A program made the translations under genes and the position numbers. A model generated the notes under the pieces. The model was given only the letters and a program-made list of their open reading frames with translations, did not search any database and had not been told where the DNA came from. A stretch of 33,084 nucleotides of DNA. Origin: an uncultured Eubacteriales bacterium. GTDB taxonomy: Bacteria > Bacillota > Clostridia > Christensenellales > Borkfalkiaceae. Positions within the stretch are counted from its first letter, which is position 1. Each line of letters opens with the position of its first letter. The stretch lies in contig UQZE01000005.1 in NCBI GenBank assembly GCA_900545325.1, forward strand, positions 1 to 33,084, given 5' to 3'. This document shows positions 29,902 to 33,084 of the stretch, one piece after another.

Positions 29902-32031
29902 TTATATACTCGTCCTGTAAACGTCGGTAAGTTTTTTGTTCTGCCTGAGTTTTTCGATGAGCGCGTCGAGATCGGAACGGGAATTGAGCCGTATGCTGAA
30001 ATCGACGATCGCCTGTTTCGTCTTGGCGTCTATCCGCCCGTTGATGGCGGTGATGGCGAAATTCATCTGCGCCACGACCTGCGAAACGCTGGCGAGAATG
30101 GCGCCCTGGTCGTTGGCGATGACCTTGATGCCCGCATTGAACGAAGTGCCCGTCTGATTCGCCCAGCGCACCTCGATAAACCGTTCGGGTTCGATGTTCC
30201 TCATGTTCGGGCAGTCCGCGCGGTGCACCGCCACCCCCCTGCCGCGGGAGATAAAGCCGACGATGTCGTCGCCGGGGACGGGATTGCAGCACCCCGCTAT
30301 GCGCACGAGGATATTGTCCATGCCCTTGACGATGACGCCGCCCGTCTGGCTCTTGTTGGAGGCGATGATCTTGGCCTGCGACTCGATGGAAGAGTGCCTG
30401 TAATAGTCGATAAGCTTTACGAGCACCTGGTTCGTGGTAACGGCGCCGTAGCCCACGGAGGCGAACATTTCGTCCTGCCCCGAAAAAGACATTCTCTGCG
30501 AAAGCTTGGAAAACGCCTTTTCCGTGAGGAGGTCGGAGAGATTGTAGCCCTTGTTTTTTGCCTCCCGTTCGAGCATGGACTTACCCGTCCTGATGTTTTC
30601 CTCCTTCATTTCCCGCTTGAAGAACTGCTTGATCTTGACCTTTGTGGAGGAACTTTTCGCAATCTTGAGCCAATCCCAGGACGGCCCCTTGGAATTCGGC
30701 GAAGTGATGATCTCGACTACGTCGCCCACCTGCAGCGGCGTGTTCAGCGGCACCATTTTGGAATTGACCTTGGCCCCCACGCACTTGTTGCCGACGGCGG
30801 AGTGGATCTGATAAGCGAAGTCGATGGGCGTGGCGTCCTTCGGCAGGGATATGACGTCCCCCTTCGGGGTGAACACCAGCACCTCGGTGCTGTAAATGTC
30901 GCCCTTCAGGGAATCGATAAATTCCTTGCTGTCCTTCAAGCCGCCCTGCCATTCCATGACTTCCCGTATCCAGGAAAGGCGGGCGTCGAAATCGTCTACT
31001 TCCTTTTTGTTTTCCTTATACTTCCAGTGCGCCGCGATACCGTATTCGGCCGCGCGGTTCATCTCGTAGGTGCGTATCTGTATTTCAAAGGTCTGCCCGA
31101 AGTTCGTTACCACCGTGGTATGCAAAGACTGGTACATATTCGGTTTGGGGGTAGCGATATAGTCCTTTATGCGCCCGGGCACGGGTTTCCACTTGTGATG
31201 GATCTTTCCGAACACCTCGTAACAGTCGTCCACCGATTTGACGATGACCCGCACCGCCGTCAGATCGTAGATCTGATCGAGCGTCTTGTTCTGGTTCTTC
31301 ATCTTCTTGTAGATGCTGTAAAAGTGTTTCGGGCGCCCGAACACCTCGCCCTTTATATTGCTTTCGTCGAGGATCTTCTGAATTTCCTGCACCACGAACG
31401 CCACGAATTCCCTGCGTTCCGCGAGCTTGGCGTTGATGTTGGCGACGAGATATTCGAAAAATTCCGGTTCGAGGTATTTGAGAGAGAGATCTTCGAGTTC
31501 GCACTTGATCTGCGAAATGCCCAGCCTGCCCGCGAGGGGGGCGAACACTTCCAGCGTTTCGCGCGCCATGCGCTGCTGGCGTTCGGGCGAAAGAAAGTTG
31601 AGCGACCGCATGTTGTGCAGTCTGTCCGCCAGCTTGATGATGATCACGCGGATATCCTTCGCCATGGCGACGAATATCTTGCGGAAGTTCTCCGCCTGCT
31701 CTTCCTCCTTGGAGGTGAATTCGATCTTTTCGAGCTTGGTTACGCCCAGAACGAGCTGCAAAACCTCGTCGCCGAATTCGGCCTTGATGTCCCCTTCGGA
31801 AACGGGGGTATCCTCTATCACGTCGTGCAGAAAGGCCGCGGCGATGGTGGCGGCGTCCAGCCCCAGGTCTATCAGGATTTTGGCAACGTTGCAAGGGTGA
31901 GTGAAATATTCCTCCCCCGACGCGCGTTTCTGGTTGGCGTGCGCCTTTTTAGCGAACTCGTACGCCTTTTCGCACAGCGCAAGGTCGGCGCCGCCGTACG
32001 TTTCCCTGATTTTTTCCAGAACTTCAATCAT
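29902..32031 (-). CDS. rel: Bifunctional (p)ppGpp synthetase/hydrolase Rel
   Basis: Rel makes and degrades the stringent-response alarmones in response to starved ribosomes. The 709 residues have the HD hydrolase domain (H45, then H69-D70 in LHDVIEDT), and the synthetase domain with RIKDYIATPKPNMYQSLHT and EIQIRTYEMNRAAEYG. The TGS domain begins near LVFTPKGDVISLP, followed by a helical region, the Cys-containing zinc-finger-like segment with GCCNPVPGD, and a C-terminal ACT domain. Both catalytic halves look intact. The ATG overlaps the recJ stop by 8 nt. It is the only long Rel homologue in the window. Confidence 0.98.
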   Translation of the reverse strand: MIEVLEKIRETYGGADLALCEKAYEFAKKAHANQKRASGEEYFTHPCNVAKILIDLGLDAATIAAAFLHDVIEDTPVSEGDIKAEFGDEVLQLVLGVTKLEKIEFTSKEEEQAENFRKIFVAMAKDIRVIIIKLADRLHNMRSLNFLSPERQQRMARETLEVFAPLAGRLGISQIKCELEDLSLKYLEPEFFEYLVANINAKLAERREFVAFVVQEIQKILDESNIKGEVFGRPKHFYSIYKKMKNQNKTLDQIYDLTAVRVIVKSVDDCYEVFGKIHHKWKPVPGRIKDYIATPKPNMYQSLHTTVVTNFGQTFEIQIRTYEMNRAAEYGIAAHWKYKENKKEVDDFDARLSWIREVMEWQGGLKDSKEFIDSLKGDIYSTEVLVFTPKGDVISLPKDATPIDFAYQIHSAVGNKCVGAKVNSKMVPLNTPLQVGDVVEIITSPNSKGPSWDWLKIAKSSSTKVKIKQFFKREMKEENIRTGKSMLEREAKNKGYNLSDLLTEKAFSKLSQRMSFSGQDEMFASVGYGAVTTNQVLVKLIDYYRHSSIESQAKIIASNKSQTGGVIVKGMDNILVRIAGCCNPVPGDDIVGFISRGRGVAVHRADCPNMRNIEPERFIEVRWANQTGTSFNAGIKVIANDQGAILASVSQVVAQMNFAITAINGRIDAKTKQAIVDFSIRLNSRSDLDALIEKLRQNKKLTDVYRTSI

Positions 32032-33084
32032 CTGCTAAAATCCCTTCCACAAGTTTATATACGGCCGAGTTCGAAAGGTCGCTCTTCACCGCAGTCTGGG
32101 AGAATACGCCGTTTTTCACGGCGAATATGCCGAGTTCGGTAAAGACTTCCAGCCCGAACAGAAACTCCCTTAAATTATATTGTACATTATTTTGCCTGTA
32201 AAAATCAATACTTTTTTGAAATTTTCTGCCCGAAAGCGCGCGCAGCTGCACGAAAACGTCCTTGAAGGCCGCGCGGGAGGCGTCCAGTTTTCCGAAATAC
32301 CGCCGGCCGGAAAGCTCCGCGTTGACGTAAGTCTTTCTGCCCGCCGCAACGGCGCGCGGCGGCCTGTCCATATAGATGACGGCGTTGAAACCGTCGAGCG
32401 GCTCCCCGCCGCCGATAACGACGGCGTTCAGCAGGTTGCTCTCCGACGGGCGGAACAGGGAGCGCGGCACCCCCTTCAACAGCTCGAACCTGTCGGCGTT
32501 TTCGGGATCGCTGAATATAAACGCCGTGCCGTAGCGGCTTTTGAGCGCTTCCTCCGCCAACGCCAGCGCGCCCGCGGTGTCCACCGTTTCGAACGGCGGT
32601 TCCTCCGCGCGCAGGGAGGAAAGCTGTTTTTCAAAGATCACGTCGTCCAGTTTCGCGTCGTAGGCGTAAGCGGACACCACCTCCCGCACGATGCCCTTGA
32701 GCCGCTTTACCTTGTTGAAAACGGATACGTTCGGTTCGAACAGAACGGTCTTTTCGAGGGGCAGGGAAAGCGAATCTATATCCTTCGCGCCTCCGAAATA
32801 GAGCATTTCGCACGCGCCGTGCATAAAACTCGCGTGCGGCGAACCCGTTTTTAAGGGCGCCGCCGCGATCTCGCGGGCGGCGGCGACGAAGAGCGGGCGG
32901 CGGTTTCCCACGCCGCACGGTTCCAGAAGTTCCAGCTCCTCCGCAAACCGCATGGAAAGGGGGCGGTCGCAGAACCCGTCCGCATAAATTTTCGGCACGA
33001 ACTCCTCCGCGCCGTACGCTTTGCCGAGGTATTCGTCCATCGCCTTGTAAAACGCGTCGAAATTTTCCGCGGAAACGGCCACGC
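32024..33084 (-). CDS. recJ: Single-stranded-DNA-specific exonuclease RecJ, C-terminal part
   Basis: The 5' end lies beyond the window, so only the last 353 or so residues are seen and the catalytic DHH motifs are outside. Identification rests on the conserved RecJ segment ELLEPCGVGNRRPLF, which lies in the C-terminal nucleic-acid-binding region, followed by the fast-diverging tail found in Firmicute RecJ proteins, and on the recJ-rel gene order typical of Clostridia. RecJ degrades single-stranded DNA 5' to 3' in recombination and repair. The stop overlaps the rel start by 8 nt. The tail from about residue 150 of the visible part is poorly conserved and I cannot assign a function to it. Confidence 0.88.
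   Translation of the reverse strand, partial: VAVSAENFDAFYKAMDEYLGKAYGAEEFVPKIYADGFCDRPLSMRFAEELELLEPCGVGNRRPLFVAAAREIAAAPLKTGSPHASFMHGACEMLYFGGAKDIDSLSLPLEKTVLFEPNVSVFNKVKRLKGIVREVVSAYAYDAKLDDVIFEKQLSSLRAEEPPFETVDTAGALALAEEALKSRYGTAFIFSDPENADRFELLKGVPRSLFRPSESNLLNAVVIGGGEPLDGFNAVIYMDRPPRAVAAGRKTYVNAELSGRRYFGKLDASRAAFKDVFVQLRALSGRKFQKSIDFYRQNNVQYNLREFLFGLEVFTELGIFAVKNGVFSQTAVKSDLSNSAVYKLVEGILADD

Noticed and set aside
29320..32142. A 940-codon plus-strand open frame antisense to rel
   Set aside because: The minus strand encodes an unmistakable complete Rel protein. Long antisense frames are expected from GC-rich third positions; the translation is Arg/His/Val-rich with no domain and no ribosome site.
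1..33084. CRISPR arrays, tRNA/rRNA genes, transposases, prophage or defence genes
   Set aside because: I saw no regularly spaced repeats, no cloverleaf or rRNA signatures, and no recombinase or nuclease-type accessory genes; essentially all coding space is taken by recognised genes.

Overview
This 33 kb stretch reads as chromosome of a moderately GC-rich, low-redundancy Gram-positive anaerobe of the class Clostridia. The grounds are gene content and order: rpsO-pnp followed by a YlxY-like deacetylase and an M16 protease (the Bacillus/Clostridium rpsO-pnpA-ylxY-mlpA order), tig-clpP-clpX, uvrC-lon-engB, recJ-rel-(MBL)-hemZ, one bifunctional Rel, FeoA/FeoB and RqcH. Finer placement (for example a Christensenellales-like lineage) is only an impression. 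The first 18 bases match the end of an Illumina TruSeq adapter, so position 19 is probably a true contig end in a metagenome or draft assembly.

Nearly all genes lie on the minus strand. From left to right: (1) a carbohydrate ABC importer (two MalF/MalG-type permeases, the second cut by the contig end, and a solute-binding protein), with a divergent AraC-type regulator at 3283-4107; (2) the proteostasis operon tig-clpP-clpX; (3) feoA-feoB-rluA-like-rqcH, joining ferrous iron uptake to RNA modification and ribosome rescue; (4) a large secreted, membrane-anchored protein of unknown function; (5) a plus-strand MntP/YtaF-family membrane protein; (6) uvrC-HAD phosphatase-lon-engB; (7) a MATE exporter followed by an ArsR-family regulator; (8) a very small plus-strand Cys-rich membrane ORF at 22887-23045; (9) YlxY-like deacetylase and MlpA-like protease; (10) rpsO and pnp; (11) recJ (cut by the window end)-rel-MBL hydrolase-hemZ.

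Promoters and terminators are unusually readable. Several promoters have a near-consensus -35/-10 pair at exactly 17 nt. The uvrC promoter is notable because its perfect TATAAT ends only 6 nt before the ATG, which predicts a leaderless mRNA. Two other elements, before the YlxY-like gene and before the small Cys-rich ORF, look like mother-cell sporulation sigma-E promoters and suggest a sporulation-linked pair flanking the mlpA-like gene.

I see no rRNA, tRNA, CRISPR array, prophage, transposase or recognisable defence island. Most of the window is conserved housekeeping DNA. The most original leads are the small Cys-rich ORF with its sporulation-type promoter, the predicted leaderless uvrC transcript, the deacetylase lacking its catalytic aspartates, and the 158-nt out-of-frame overlap of feoB with the rluA-like gene.
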